From positions 2,604,001 through 2,668,000 of the forward strand of contig OZ006967.1 in the NCBI GenBank assembly GCA_963930955.1: DNA of 64,000 bases. The letters run 5' to 3'. The translations under genes were made by a program, and so were the position numbers. The notes below the pieces were generated by a model. That model searched no databases and was not told the DNA's origin. It saw only the letters and a program-made list of their open reading frames with translations. Positions 41,774 through 50,916 of the stretch are shown one piece after another. How positions within the stretch are numbered: the first letter of the stretch is position 1; every line of letters begins with the position of its first letter. The stretch is from Scatomonas sp963930955. GTDB lineage: Bacteria; Bacillota; Clostridia; Lachnospirales; Lachnospiraceae.

Positions 41774-43838
41774 AACCGCTGCCTCCTATTCCTTTTACAT
41801 TTTCCACCATGCTGATCATAAGGATCGGAGTTTCCACATTCTTATCAGCGGTAAAAACTGCAAACCATCCGATTTCCGTACCGGATGTATCCTCCTGTGA
41901 TTCCTTAAGTTCCGCTGTTCCTGTTTTTCCAGCAAATAAGATGTCATCCCGGTGCGCTGCATAGCCTGTGCCATTTGGATCATTGACAACACCTGTCAGC
42001 CCCTCCATAACCTGCGAAACTGTTTCTGACGAAAATGCTTCCTTAATCCATATCTTTCCAGCAGGATTATCACTGTACTGCAAATAAGGCCGTATAATAT
42101 TTCCTTCATTTAAAAATGAGGTATATATACTCGCAAGATGAAGGGGATTTACCAAAATCTGCCCCTGACCATAACCACTGTCTGCAAGTTGTATTTCTGT
42201 CTCAATGCGATCTGTATTAGAATACTGAGACTCTGCCATTGTTATCTCAAACGGCACTTCCTGATTAAACCCAATCTCATCTAATGAATTCATCAGGTTA
42301 TCAGCGCCTATTTTTAGTGCAGCCTTTGCAAAGTAAATGTTATCTGAATAGATAAGTGCATTTTTCATTATCACGGGTTCATATTCGTGTAAAGTTGTCA
42401 CTTCATAGGAACCCCACGAGGAATCTTTCTGCCATGAGAGACCTTCGTTTCCAAAATCTTCATTTGGATCGATTGTATTCGTTTTTAGTCCTATTGCTGC
42501 AACTACCGGCTTGAAGGTTGAACCCGGACACCATACCTGCCGGAAACGGTTATATAACGGCTGATTTTCATCTTCATTCAAGGCTGTCCACTGTTCCTCT
42601 GACATTCCCAGTATAAAATCATTATTATCATAGGACGGGGTACTAACCAAAGCTAACACTTCTCCGGTATAGGGATTCATTGCTATGGAACATCCTCTGT
42701 CATTCTTAAACTGTTCATATAATGCTTTTTGAAGATCAGAGTCGATTGTCAGTCGAATATCCACCCCATCTTCTTTTATCATCTCCGCAATAGTAATCTT
42801 TTCATTTCCCTCAGAATCTACAATATAGATCTTATATCCATCTTTTCCTTTCAGTTCTGTTTCGTAAAGCGACTCCGCTCCACTCCTTCCAATCACACTG
42901 TTAGAACTGTATCCCTCTCCCGGATGTTTTTCCAGATCTTCTGCTGTAACATTCTGTACATATCCAATCAAGTGTGCTGCCGCTTCCCCTAATGGATACG
43001 ACCTTACTTCTTCATCGGAAATCATAACTCCTGAAATGTTCAATAATTTCTGCTGTCTCTCATTCTCCTGAAGCATCTCTTCATCGGGATCAAGTGATGT
43101 CAGATTTAATTCATTGACTTTAGGAACTGTTTTAATCGGAACAAAAGAATCATCTTTTACCCAGTTTGCTGACAGTTTGCCTTCAATGCTTTCCTTTGAA
43201 ATTTCAAGAAGATCTGCAATCTCCTGAATGGACTGATCTCTGTTTTCCAGTTTACCCGGAATAATACCTACAGACGAAACTGTACCTTTTCCTGCAAGCA
43301 CTTTCTCATTACGATCTAAAATCTGTCCTCGCTCGGCCTGGGTAGTAGAAATCCTAACTTTATCATCAGCGCTTAATTCCGGAAATATCAAGGAGTCATG
43401 CCATACTAATTTATACCCGTCTTTATCGGACGTAAAAACTGCCTCATTGTCAAAACTTACACTTCCTGCAATGGTATCAAAAGACGATTCATAATATACC
43501 GTTCTTTCCGCTTCTTTATATTCTGTAATCTGTATTTTCATGTTACGAACTTCAATGCCTTCATAAATCGCTGAATTTCTCTGTACAAAATCCTCCTGCG
43601 AAATATTTCCAGAATTCTGAACATCAATCATCTCATACATTTCATTATATTTCTGCTCAGATATACAGTTCATATATGAAATCAATACTTCCTCTGGAGA
43701 ATTTCCTTGATTCCATAAAAGAAAATGTGCAGTCATATACAGAATTGTACATAACAAAAGCATTGTTAAAAATACGCCCACAGCCCATTTTATTTTATTG
43801 CTTTTACCCTTTCGTCTTCTTCTATTTCTTCTGTTCAT
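41724..43838 (-). CDS. MecA-type class B penicillin-binding protein (low-affinity PBP candidate)
   Basis: The 704-residue protein has a membrane helix (about 17-38). An NTF2-like MecA N-terminal domain (about 46-155) has NSPEEVLISYMNCISEQKYNEMYEM, followed by a dimerisation domain with the typical RGQILDRN (about 170-177). The transpeptidase domain (about 365-700) has S440-T-F-K in PGSTFKP, S498-D-N, and K638-T-G-T. The MecA_N domain marks the PBP2a/PBP3-type group that often resists beta-lactams. Its promoter carries a BlaI operator, and BlaI/BlaR1 are encoded 8 kb away, so it is probably induced by beta-lactams. It heads an eight-gene operon. Whether it is truly low-affinity cannot be read here. 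Confidence 0.93.
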   Translation of the reverse strand: MNRRNRRRRKGKSNKIKWAVGVFLTMLLLCTILYMTAHFLLWNQGNSPEEVLISYMNCISEQKYNEMYEMIDVQNSGNISQEDFVQRNSAIYEGIEVRNMKIQITEYKEAERTVYYESSFDTIAGSVSFDNEAVFTSDKDGYKLVWHDSLIFPELSADDKVRISTTQAERGQILDRNEKVLAGKGTVSSVGIIPGKLENRDQSIQEIADLLEISKESIEGKLSANWVKDDSFVPIKTVPKVNELNLTSLDPDEEMLQENERQQKLLNISGVMISDEEVRSYPLGEAAAHLIGYVQNVTAEDLEKHPGEGYSSNSVIGRSGAESLYETELKGKDGYKIYIVDSEGNEKITIAEMIKEDGVDIRLTIDSDLQKALYEQFKNDRGCSIAMNPYTGEVLALVSTPSYDNNDFILGMSEEQWTALNEDENQPLYNRFRQVWCPGSTFKPVVAAIGLKTNTIDPNEDFGNEGLSWQKDSSWGSYEVTTLHEYEPVIMKNALIYSDNIYFAKAALKIGADNLMNSLDEIGFNQEVPFEITMAESQYSNTDRIETEIQLADSGYGQGQILVNPLHLASIYTSFLNEGNIIRPYLQYSDNPAGKIWIKEAFSSETVSQVMEGLTGVVNDPNGTGYAAHRDDILFAGKTGTAELKESQEDTSGTEIGWFAVFTADKNVETPILMISMVENVKGIGGSGYVVSKDKAVLDQYFSE

Positions 43839-43871
43839 TCCATCCTCCTTATTGGAACATTATTTTTCATA

Positions 43872-43900
43872 ATTATTACATATGTAATATTTAAAGTCAA
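43872..43900 (-). promoter_or_regulatory. PBP operon promoter with BlaI/MecI operator
   Basis: TTGACT (43900-43895) and AATAAT (43877-43872) are 17 nt apart on the minus strand. The operator TTACATATGTAA (43876-43887) overlaps the -10 end of the spacer and is identical to the blaI operator. Bound repressor should block the promoter. Confidence 0.85.
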
Positions 43901-43914
43901 CACTCTTGGGTTCA

Positions 43915-43954
43915 TATAGGAGAATTTATTTCTCTTTATAGGAGATTATATCTC
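43915..43954. repeat. Two direct operator-like repeats upstream of the XRE gene
   Basis: TATAGGAGA-N7-TCTC (43915-43934) and TATAGGAGA-N5-TCTC (43937-43954) are spaced 22 bp, two helical turns. Each half is a small GAGA/TCTC inverted repeat. They lie between the PBP promoter and the XRE gene at 44018 and could be its operator. Confidence 0.55.
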
Positions 43955-44017
43955 GTTTTATAAGAATCCTCACTTCTGTAAAATAGATATATCAATTCTA
44001 AAAACAGGGGTGATTAA

Positions 44018-44368
44018 ATGAACGGCACTTTTGAGTTTGATTTTATGCCAATGGGACTGGCAATTAAAAATGCCCGTAAAAAGAAAGGACTTACAAGAGA
44101 ACAGTTTGCAGAACAACTTGATATTACTCCCAGACATTTGCAATCCATAGAAATCGAAGGACAACATCCCGGATTTCTATTATTTATTCATATTATTACA
44201 ATATTAGATATATCTGCTGATCAGTACCTGCCTTACAAGAACAAAATACATAAAACTACACTTCGCAGGCAGTTAGATTCACTCCTTGACACACTTGATG
44301 ATAAGGATCTTTCTATTATCGAAGGCACAGCAAAAGCAATATGCAAGACTAAAGAACCAGAGGAATAA
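44018..44368 (+). CDS. XRE-family helix-turn-helix regulator
   Basis: The 116-residue protein has an N-terminal HTH (about 10-66): LAIKNARKKKGLTREQFAEQLDITPRHLQSIEIEGQHPGFLLFIHIITIL, followed by a short helical tail with LLDTLDDKDLSIIEGTAKAI. It should be a cytoplasmic DNA-binding regulator. AGGGG precedes the ATG. It is divergent from the PBP operon and lies 131 bp from the PBP promoter, with two direct repeats between. It may control itself or the adjacent exporter genes. It is a single gene with its own terminator. Confidence 0.85.
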   Translation: MNGTFEFDFMPMGLAIKNARKKKGLTREQFAEQLDITPRHLQSIEIEGQHPGFLLFIHIITILDISADQYLPYKNKIHKTTLRRQLDSLLDTLDDKDLSIIEGTAKAICKTKEPEE

Positions 44369-44402
44369 ATAACAACAAATGTTCTTTCCCCTGGTTCTTT
44401 TA
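44351..44402 (+). terminator. Terminator of the XRE gene
   Basis: AAAGAACCAG and CTGGTTCTTT pair across a long loop of about 30 nt that includes the stop codon and is followed by TT. The stem is exact over 10 bp. The loop length makes it weaker than usual. Confidence 0.6.
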
Positions 44403-44404
44403 TT

Positions 44405-44851
44405 CTAATATGCCGGAACTCCATATCCCACGATCTGACCATAACCTATCGGATAGCTCCGTCTGGCCACTTTATCTCCGCTGTTTTCTTCCACTGTATA
44501 GATGTTTCCATCTACCACGCTTTCCACATACTACCGGATCAACAGCTCATACGCCTCTACCTATGCGCTAATAGGGGTAACGGTACTGGAGTTACTTCCT
44601 CCTACCACACTGAACAGCGCTCCAAATAGAATGACAAGGACAAGGATCAGCATCACGATCCAACTACCTGCAAGAATAGCAGAGACAAGCGCTTTGGTAG
44701 CTGCAATGACTGCCTTAACTGCGGCTGTAACAGCTTTTGCAGCCTTCGCCGCCGCAATCGCCGCCTGTCTTGCGGCAACGGCAGTCCGCTGCGTGGTCAC
44801 TACCGCAGCTCTTGCTCCCTGTCCTGCAGTTGCCAAACTAATTTTTCCCAT
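44405..44851 (-). pseudogene. Internally deleted partial copy of the lysozyme/CHAP gene
   Basis: This is a second copy of parts of the gene at 55656-57458. The front part encodes the Ala-rich stretch, the membrane helix (GSWIVMLILVLVILFGALFS) and GGSNSSTVTPISA, matching residues about 212-302 of the intact protein. It then jumps, with an internal stop, to the last 35 residues (NSGDKVARRSYPIGYGQ and VGYGVPAY). About 720 bp, the whole lysozyme domain and most of CHAP, are missing, joined near 44529 at a short CA match. The 5' end is replaced by an unrelated MGKISL start. It is clearly non-functional as an enzyme; a 96-residue membrane peptide could still be made. Confidence 0.88.
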
Positions 44852-44889
44852 AGTATTACCTGCTCTTTTAATTATTTTTACCGTGATAT

Positions 44890-45531
44890 TTATTCTGCTC
44901 TGTTCATAGCAGAGATACTTCCATTATCTATTTTCAAAACCACGTCGGCTTCTTCTGCCAAATGTTTACTGTGGGTAACGACAATCACACATTTTCCAAG
45001 TTCATGTGCCGTCTTTTTTAAAAGAGCTATGATTTCGTCTGCGGTGGTTTCGTCAAGATTTCCTGTCGGTTCATCAGCCAGCAGTATATTTGCGTCACTG
45101 GCTAAAGCTCTGGCAATCGCAACCCTTTGTTGCTGTCCACCAGATAATTGAAGAACATTTCTTTTCCAATCCTCTTGCTCAATCCCTACTTCTTTCAGAA
45201 GCGTTTCTGGATTTTCTTTCCCGCCTAATTTCACATTTTCCACAGCAGTAAGATAATCAATTAAATTGTAATTCTGAAAGACAAGCGAGATATTGTGTTT
45301 TCTATGGTAATTCAGACCTTTTTTCTGAATATCCTCTCCATTACAGAGAACCGCTCCTTTTACGGGAGTATCTAATCCAGCCAGTAAAGATAATAGTGTT
45401 GTTTTTCCTGCTCCGCTTGAACCGACAATAGAGTAGAAAACGCCGTCTTTAAAAGTAGCAGAAATATCATTCAAAATCGTTTTATCTTTTTTAGATTTAT
45501 AAGCGTAATATATGTTTTTCATTTCAAGCAT
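44890..45531 (-). CDS. ABC transporter ATP-binding protein, MacB/BceA type
   Basis: The protein of about 213 residues has all ABC motifs: Walker A (GSSGAGKTT), Q-loop (VFQNYNLIDYLT), signature LSGGQQQR and Walker B (ILLADEPTGNLD), then the switch His in VVTHSKHL. It energises the two FtsX-like permeases encoded upstream. I prefer the ATG at 45531, 8 nt after GGAGG; an earlier ATG at 45549 touches the permease stop. Transporters of this class export or repel cell-wall-active peptides, and the divergent two-component system fits this. The substrate is not evident. Confidence 0.92.
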   Translation of the reverse strand: MLEMKNIYYAYKSKKDKTILNDISATFKDGVFYSIVGSSGAGKTTLLSLLAGLDTPVKGAVLCNGEDIQKKGLNYHRKHNISLVFQNYNLIDYLTAVENVKLGGKENPETLLKEVGIEQEDWKRNVLQLSGGQQQRVAIARALASDANILLADEPTGNLDETTADEIIALLKKTAHELGKCVIVVTHSKHLAEEADVVLKIDNGSISAMNRAE

Positions 45532-45548
45532 TGTCATATCCTCCTGCA

Positions 45549-46991
45549 TTAACTCATTTCAGATAAAATATCTTTTGGATTTCTTTTCAATACCGCAATT
45601 CCAGATACCATGACAGAAGCAGTAATCAAGAATAATACGCCTGTCCCGTCAAGCAGATACAGAGTAGGAGTAATACTTACATTTACTTTCTGTACGTTTT
45701 GTTCTGGTGCGACATAATCGGTAGCCACCATTCCACTTTCATTTTTCTCTTTTTCCTGTGCCTGTTGTACTTGCCCTTCGACTAAGTATTCTGTTGTCAT
45801 TTGTGATACGGCAGGAGCAACCACAAAGGATAATCCGATAGATAAAATCGCTATTATCACAGCTTCACTCCAAATCTGACCTAAAATTGAAAACTTAGAT
45901 ACTCCTAACGAAAGAAACACACCGATTTCATGTACTCGGTTTTTCAGCCAGAACAGGAAGATAAGTACCAGTATAAAGAGACTGGCAATGGAAATCACTA
46001 AAATCATTACATTGCTGATTTTTCCTAAATCATTGAAATTTGAGGACATGGTTTCCGAATTGCCGTTATTATCAATCAAATCGTATTGTCCCCATTGTAT
46101 ATCTACGTTCTTTATTTCTTCTTTTACCTTATCGTAATCATTTACATCTCCAACCTTGAAGTAAGCACGCTGAAACAATGGGCTGGACTCTCCCTCAGCT
46201 TTTTGTGGAAAGTATAAATCCGTAAAAATCACATTTTCTGAACGATATGTGTCACCCTGCATATACGGTGACATTTTTTGTCCGACTTGATAGATACCGA
46301 TAATCGTTGCCTTAGCAACCGTTGAATTTTCTTTATCGTGATAGTCATTAAAAGAAAGGGTATCTCCAACGGATAAATGGTTTTCCTGTGCCAGTTCTTC
46401 AGAAATCACGCATACATCTGTATCGCCTTGTTGTACCATTCGTCCCTCTTTTATGGTGAGATTACCAGACAGGACATTACTATCCATTTTCATATCCCGG
46501 TTTCCAATCAGGCTCACACCACCTATATCTGAACTCTGGTCGGTATCTTTATCCTCAATCCTGCTAAAATCGACTGGATTTACAGCAGTAACAGCCGTTG
46601 TGATATTATAATCGCTTATTCCTTTTGTTTCAGAGATTTTTTCAATATCTTTTAAATCCAGTGTTTCAAAAACATTTGTCGTCCCTGTATTCCAATTTAC
46701 ACTGCCATTGACAACGATTTTCTTCTGATAGTACCCGTCCAGCTCACCGTCCTTGTTACCAATCTCTTTTGATAATTCTTCAATACGTTTTGCTCGGTAT
46801 TCGTCGTTCTTTTCCAGCAGAAATCCTGCTCCTATTGCCTGTCTGGTCTTATCCTGCACTTCAATACTTGCGTTCCTGCTGGACATACCCGCTAAAAGCA
46901 AAGTGCTGATAACAAATACTACAATCAAAAGCAGGATACTTTTTACAGGCTTTCTTAGTACAGAGCGTCTTGCCAATCCTAAAAAATTCAT
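45549..46991 (-). CDS. FtsX-like ABC permease
   Basis: The 480-residue protein has the MacB topology: one N-terminal membrane helix (about 15-35), a large extracellular domain (about 40-320), then three helices (about 330-350, 375-400, 450-470). The C-terminal FtsX region reads FLFWLKNRVHEIGVFLSLGVSKFSILGQIWSEA. The extracellular region has NGSVNWNTGTTNVFETL. GGAGGG precedes the ATG. It follows the next permease by 4 bp and is probably its partner in a heterodimer. The end is LKRNPKDILSEMS, as in other MacB-like permeases. Confidence 0.9.
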   Translation of the reverse strand: MNFLGLARRSVLRKPVKSILLLIVVFVISTLLLAGMSSRNASIEVQDKTRQAIGAGFLLEKNDEYRAKRIEELSKEIGNKDGELDGYYQKKIVVNGSVNWNTGTTNVFETLDLKDIEKISETKGISDYNITTAVTAVNPVDFSRIEDKDTDQSSDIGGVSLIGNRDMKMDSNVLSGNLTIKEGRMVQQGDTDVCVISEELAQENHLSVGDTLSFNDYHDKENSTVAKATIIGIYQVGQKMSPYMQGDTYRSENVIFTDLYFPQKAEGESSPLFQRAYFKVGDVNDYDKVKEEIKNVDIQWGQYDLIDNNGNSETMSSNFNDLGKISNVMILVISIASLFILVLIFLFWLKNRVHEIGVFLSLGVSKFSILGQIWSEAVIIAILSIGLSFVVAPAVSQMTTEYLVEGQVQQAQEKEKNESGMVATDYVAPEQNVQKVNVSITPTLYLLDGTGVLFLITASVMVSGIAVLKRNPKDILSEMS

Positions 46992-46995
46992 CTGA

Positions 46996-48219
46996 TTATC
47001 CCTCCATTTTTGCCAAAATATCTTTTGGATTTGCCTTTAGGGTCGGGAAAACGGAAACGCATAAAGCAATCGAAACCAGTATGCTTCCCAAACCAACCAA
47101 AGCACCTATATCTTTTATTCCAAGCAATACTGTCAAATCGGTATTTGATATGCCAGAACTGAAAATCATACTCTGTAAGGCAGTATGAATACTGCCGCCT
47201 ATCAATGAGGAAACAAGTACAGACAGGAAGAAAACAATCCCCGACTCGCATAGAACCTGTAACACAAGTTCACCCTTTGTTTTTCCTAAGCTCATAAAGA
47301 TTGCCATTTCCTTTTGCCTTGTTCTCGTCCACATACAGAGAAGCAATGATACTACGATTGTTCCTGCCAGTAAGGTGAAAACCAACATGAGCGTAGCTAC
47401 TCGACTGATCTGCTCTAACGGAGCAGACATTTGCTCGTAAAGGGTATCTGATGTACTCACTTCCGCATGATTTCCTAATACATTCTGAATATCAGAGGAT
47501 AAGGCACTCATATTTTCTGGTTTATCGGTATAGACAACAAGTTTATAAAAACCCGTATCCTTGAACAAATCCGAACAAGACCCGTTATCAATAAAAATCT
47601 GGTTTTCCATACGATTGACAGCCGTTGTTTCCGCAGGCTGTTTATCTTCCATATTTCCAGATGATTTGAATAATCCTATAATGGGTACGGACACTGTTTG
47701 ACCGCTTCCCGTATCAAGCTCCAGAGTATCTCCGATTTCCAATCCGTTTTGATTAGCCAGACTGGTATGGATAACCGCACCTTTTTTATCCTGCTGAATA
47801 TAGTCTCCCGCAGTCAATTTATACTGTAAATCAGAGAAAGGGCTGTCATTTTCCAAATCATCATAGGATAAAAGCACAACCTTGGAATTATCTTCCCCAG
47901 ACGAAGTATTTCCCGTAATCGGCATGAAATTTGACGGAAATATATCATACTGTCCAACACGGTTGACAGCAGTTATATTTTTCATATTTTCTATCTGACT
48001 GACCTCTGCGTCTGTAATCATGTTTTCTGTATCTGTTATCTCAGCAACCACTTTAGAATTTGTTTTTGCCTGCATGGAGTCCATAGACTCATTGGTAGCT
48101 CTTAGTATCATGCTGGTGCTCAAAATCATGGTATTTACCAGTACCAATACGAAAAACAAAAGAAATGTTTTCGCTTTTTTTCTTGACAGATACTTCAAAG
48201 CAAGCTGATAAAATCTCAT
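46996..48219 (-). CDS. FtsX-like ABC permease, partner of the next gene
   Basis: The protein of about 407 residues has the same MacB/FtsX layout: N-terminal helix (about 15-40), extracellular domain to about 260, then helices with MLVFTLLAGTIVVSLLLCMW, RTRQKEMAIFMSLGKTKGELVLQVL and a final VLVSIALCVSVFPTLKANPKDILAKME. The ATG at 48219 has AGAGG upstream; a GTG three codons earlier is weaker. The gene lies between the lipoprotein gene and the other permease, in one operon of four genes. Confidence 0.9.
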   Translation of the reverse strand: MRFYQLALKYLSRKKAKTFLLFFVLVLVNTMILSTSMILRATNESMDSMQAKTNSKVVAEITDTENMITDAEVSQIENMKNITAVNRVGQYDIFPSNFMPITGNTSSGEDNSKVVLLSYDDLENDSPFSDLQYKLTAGDYIQQDKKGAVIHTSLANQNGLEIGDTLELDTGSGQTVSVPIIGLFKSSGNMEDKQPAETTAVNRMENQIFIDNGSCSDLFKDTGFYKLVVYTDKPENMSALSSDIQNVLGNHAEVSTSDTLYEQMSAPLEQISRVATLMLVFTLLAGTIVVSLLLCMWTRTRQKEMAIFMSLGKTKGELVLQVLCESGIVFFLSVLVSSLIGGSIHTALQSMIFSSGISNTDLTVLLGIKDIGALVGLGSILVSIALCVSVFPTLKANPKDILAKMEG

Positions 48220-48230
48220 AGCAACCACCT

Positions 48231-48713
48231 CTATTCGTAGCGAGCGATAATGACTTTATCTGCATTTAATGTATAGGTGTCCTCATAATCGCCGTACACA
48301 AAAATCTGAGACTGCTTCTTTACATCAGAAGCAGAGCCGTCAGTCGTATTTGTAATCGAATTTGTTTCGCCATTTAATGTGGCGATAACGAATGTACAGT
48401 CAGAGTTATAATTTACGGTAACAGCGGTATCTTCGTTTTCATATCCGTCAGCGGAGCTTTTCATACCCGCTCCATTATCAATCAATTCATCGGGACTGAC
48501 AGAACAACTGTTGTCCGTGAAATCAAGCACGCTTCCGCTTAAAGTCGCCGAGTCAAGCATTTCGTCGGTATTGCCTGCTGTGTCAGAACTGCTATTTTCA
48601 TTTGTTGTTTGTGCTGGTGTCTGCGGGACATCTGTTGCCTGCTTTCCACACCCTGCCAAAGCAAAAACACATAACCCTACTAACATAAATTTGCTGATTG
48701 TTTTTCGTTTCAT
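48231..48713 (-). CDS. Lipoprotein of the ABC exporter operon
   Basis: The 160-residue protein has a signal peptide ending in LAGC (Cys about 22), a Ser/Thr/Asn-rich linker, and a beta-rich domain with LSGSVLDFTDNSCSVSPDELID and YGDYEDTYTLNADKVIIARYE. It should sit on the outer face of the membrane. It is the first gene of the exporter operon. I do not recognise a family; similar small lipoproteins accompany MacB-like exporters in clostridia. It may capture the substrate or sense it. Confidence 0.75.
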   Translation of the reverse strand: MKRKTISKFMLVGLCVFALAGCGKQATDVPQTPAQTTNENSSSDTAGNTDEMLDSATLSGSVLDFTDNSCSVSPDELIDNGAGMKSSADGYENEDTAVTVNYNSDCTFVIATLNGETNSITNTTDGSASDVKKQSQIFVYGDYEDTYTLNADKVIIARYE

Positions 48714-48763
48714 TTCTGTATTCCACCTTTCGTTTTGTTATGCGCTCATTCTAGGACAGAACC

Positions 48764-48840
48764 CCTCTAAAAATCCTGTAAATCCTAAGAATATTTCAAG
48801 GATTTTTTAGAGGATTTTTACAGACTTTTTCTGATATAAT
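48764..48840. promoter_or_regulatory. Inverted repeat and -10 box between the exporter operon and the two-component genes
   Basis: CCTCTAAAAATCC (48764-48776) and GGATTTTTTAGAGG (48800-48813) face each other, and a further GGATTTTTACAG follows directly. A TATAAT at 48835-48840 serves the response regulator gene, with no good -35 box, so the promoter may need an activator. The repeats are the natural candidate for the response regulator site. Confidence 0.6.
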
Positions 48841-48865
48841 AGGTAACAAATTTGAAATAAAGGAT

Positions 48866-49564
48866 TTGATAAAAATGAAAATACTTCTTTTGGAAGATGA
48901 TGTGGAGCTTTGTTCTTCCATACAAAAGGCACTGGAACAAGAAAATCACATTGTCGATTGCTGTAACGACGGTGAAACAGCTATGCTTTATGCACTTAAC
49001 ACAGAGTACGCCTATGATATTGCGATTGTTGACCGTATGCTTCCCATTATAGACGGATTGACAATCATTAAAGCCATGAGAGAAAAAGGAATTCGTATTC
49101 CTGTTATCATCATTACCGGCATGAGTACGCTGGACAACAAAATTGAGGGTCTGGACGGCGGAGCAGATGACTATTTAGTCAAGCCATTTCATATCAAAGA
49201 GCTTTTAGCCAGAGTAAGAGCTTTGACAAGGCGACCTGTAAACTTACAATTATCTGAGAAAATGAGTTATGAGGATTTGACCTTTGATAAGGAAAATCGG
49301 ATGTTATCTTCCCCTGTGAAGTCTCTGCAGCTAACAGCCAAAGAAGCGGAACTGCTTTCTATCCTCATTCAAAATCCCGAAACATTGTTTAATCGGGAAC
49401 AGCTTGTGGCAAAAATCTGGGGTTCATCAGCCGAGGTCGAAGCAGGAAATGTAGACAACTATATTTCATTCATAAGGAAAAGATTGAAAGAGTTACAAAG
49501 TGCTTGCAAAATTACTACGGTCTATGGAGCAGGGTACAAATTGGAGAAAAGCCATGTTAAATAA
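48866..49564 (+). CDS. OmpR/PhoB-type response regulator
   Basis: The 232-residue protein has a receiver domain (1-120) with acidic pair LEDD, phosphorylation Asp in AIVDRMLP, IITG and KPF motifs. A winged-helix output domain (about 130-230) has LTAKEAELLSILIQNPE, FNREQLVAKIWG and VDNYISFIRKRL. AAAGGA precedes the ATG. The histidine kinase gene overlaps its stop. It probably controls the divergent MacB-like exporter, as in antimicrobial peptide sensing systems. Confidence 0.94.
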   Translation: MIKMKILLLEDDVELCSSIQKALEQENHIVDCCNDGETAMLYALNTEYAYDIAIVDRMLPIIDGLTIIKAMREKGIRIPVIIITGMSTLDNKIEGLDGGADDYLVKPFHIKELLARVRALTRRPVNLQLSEKMSYEDLTFDKENRMLSSPVKSLQLTAKEAELLSILIQNPETLFNREQLVAKIWGSSAEVEAGNVDNYISFIRKRLKELQSACKITTVYGAGYKLEKSHVK

Positions 49565-50852
49565 CCTATATCGAAAACTTTATATCCTTTTTTCTGTATC
49601 GATCATGTTGATTATCAGTCTGGTGATTGCTTTTGCCGTGACAACTGCTGTGCATTCAGACAGAGAGAATGAAAGTACCATGTTTCAGAGAATGACAACC
49701 CTGCTGATTTATCAGCTTGAAAACTCACAGTCTGATATGGAAAGTACCATTCAATCTTATGAGGATAAGTATGATTTATTTGTAAGGCTTGAAAACAGCA
49801 AAGGGCAGGAAATATATCAAAGCAAGCTTTCTTTCCCTACGGAAACGGATATTCTGCTCCAAGAGGTTTTAGAACAGACAAAAGGTCAACAAATGACCCC
49901 AGAGGGAAACAATAATTCCTTTACTTCGCAGGGTGGCATTTATACACTGGCTGGAAAAGAACATGATGAATATTATGCCATTCCTGCCACGATTGCCACA
50001 ACGACTAACGACGAATACAGCGCAGTGTTCATGTGCCATGTTTCAAACCTTAGTGTTGTTTTAAGTCAGTTGCTTCCGCACTATTTACTCATATGGATAT
50101 TGGCTCTTGTGGGTGTCCTTGTTTTAACACGCTTCCTGCTAAAAAAGGCGTTTATGCCGACAGAACGTGTTCTAAAAAGTCAAAAAGATTTTGTCGCCAC
50201 GGCTTCTCACGAGTTAAAATCACCGTTGGCGGTCATGGTAGCTAACACAGACATTCTCGCCGATAACCAATCATTAGATGAACCCGCAAAGCAGGCGGTC
50301 AGCGTGATAGAAGCAGAATGTATGAGATTATCACGTCTGGTAAAAGATATGTTGTTGCTTGCTTCCTCTGACGCTAAAACATGGACTTTACACCAAAGCC
50401 AAGTTGATATTGATACATTGCTTATCTCATTGTATGAAACGTATGAACAGACCTGTATCAAAAATGGAACACAGTTAAAAGTAAACTTATCAGAAGATAC
50501 TTACCCTGTGCTGAATACGGATAAGGACAGATTGTTCCAGATTTTATGTATCTTTATGGATAATGCCATTCAACACGCAAAGGATAACTCTTTATTGGAA
50601 ATACAAGCAGTCCATACCAAACACCAAATAGCGTTCTCTGTTATCGACCACGGACAGGGCATTACTGATGAAGATAAGAAATACATCTTTGACCGTTTTT
50701 TCAGCGGGGATAAATCCCATACAAATAAAGCAAATTTTGGTTTGGGTCTCAGTATAGCACAAGAATTAACCGGAATGTTGAATGGAGATATACAAGTGAG
50801 CGATACTGCTGGCGGGGGAGCAACATTTACAGTTTCCTTTCCATTGAAATAA
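49554..50852 (+). CDS. Sensor histidine kinase
   Basis: The protein of about 432 residues has two membrane helices (about 9-32 and 172-194) flanking an extracellular loop of about 140 residues. The dimerisation helix carries ATASHELKSPLAVM (phospho-His about residue 222), and the ATPase domain has N box (MDNAIQHAKDN), DHGQGI, FDRFFSG and GLGLSIAQEL. The ATG at 49554 overlaps the response regulator stop by 11 bp and has GGAG 7 nt upstream. The sensor loop is medium-sized, so it may bind a ligand directly or through the exporter. Confidence 0.93.
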   Translation: MLNNLYRKLYILFSVSIMLIISLVIAFAVTTAVHSDRENESTMFQRMTTLLIYQLENSQSDMESTIQSYEDKYDLFVRLENSKGQEIYQSKLSFPTETDILLQEVLEQTKGQQMTPEGNNNSFTSQGGIYTLAGKEHDEYYAIPATIATTTNDEYSAVFMCHVSNLSVVLSQLLPHYLLIWILALVGVLVLTRFLLKKAFMPTERVLKSQKDFVATASHELKSPLAVMVANTDILADNQSLDEPAKQAVSVIEAECMRLSRLVKDMLLLASSDAKTWTLHQSQVDIDTLLISLYETYEQTCIKNGTQLKVNLSEDTYPVLNTDKDRLFQILCIFMDNAIQHAKDNSLLEIQAVHTKHQIAFSVIDHGQGITDEDKKYIFDRFFSGDKSHTNKANFGLGLSIAQELTGMLNGDIQVSDTAGGGATFTVSFPLK

Positions 50853-50885
50853 ATATTTTAGAAAAGAGCCAACGACAACAAAAAG

Positions 50886-50916
50886 CAGCCTGACCGTCAA
50901 GATCAGACTGTTTTTT
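50886..50916 (+). terminator. Intrinsic terminator of the two-component operon
   Basis: CAGCCTGA and TCAGACTG pair with one mismatch around 9 nt and are followed by TTTTTT (50911-50916). It lies 33 bp after the kinase stop. Confidence 0.8.

Noticed and set aside
44561..44851. Functional 96-residue membrane protein
   Set aside because: It is a partial copy of the hydrolase gene with no ribosome binding context of its own; listed as a pseudogene.
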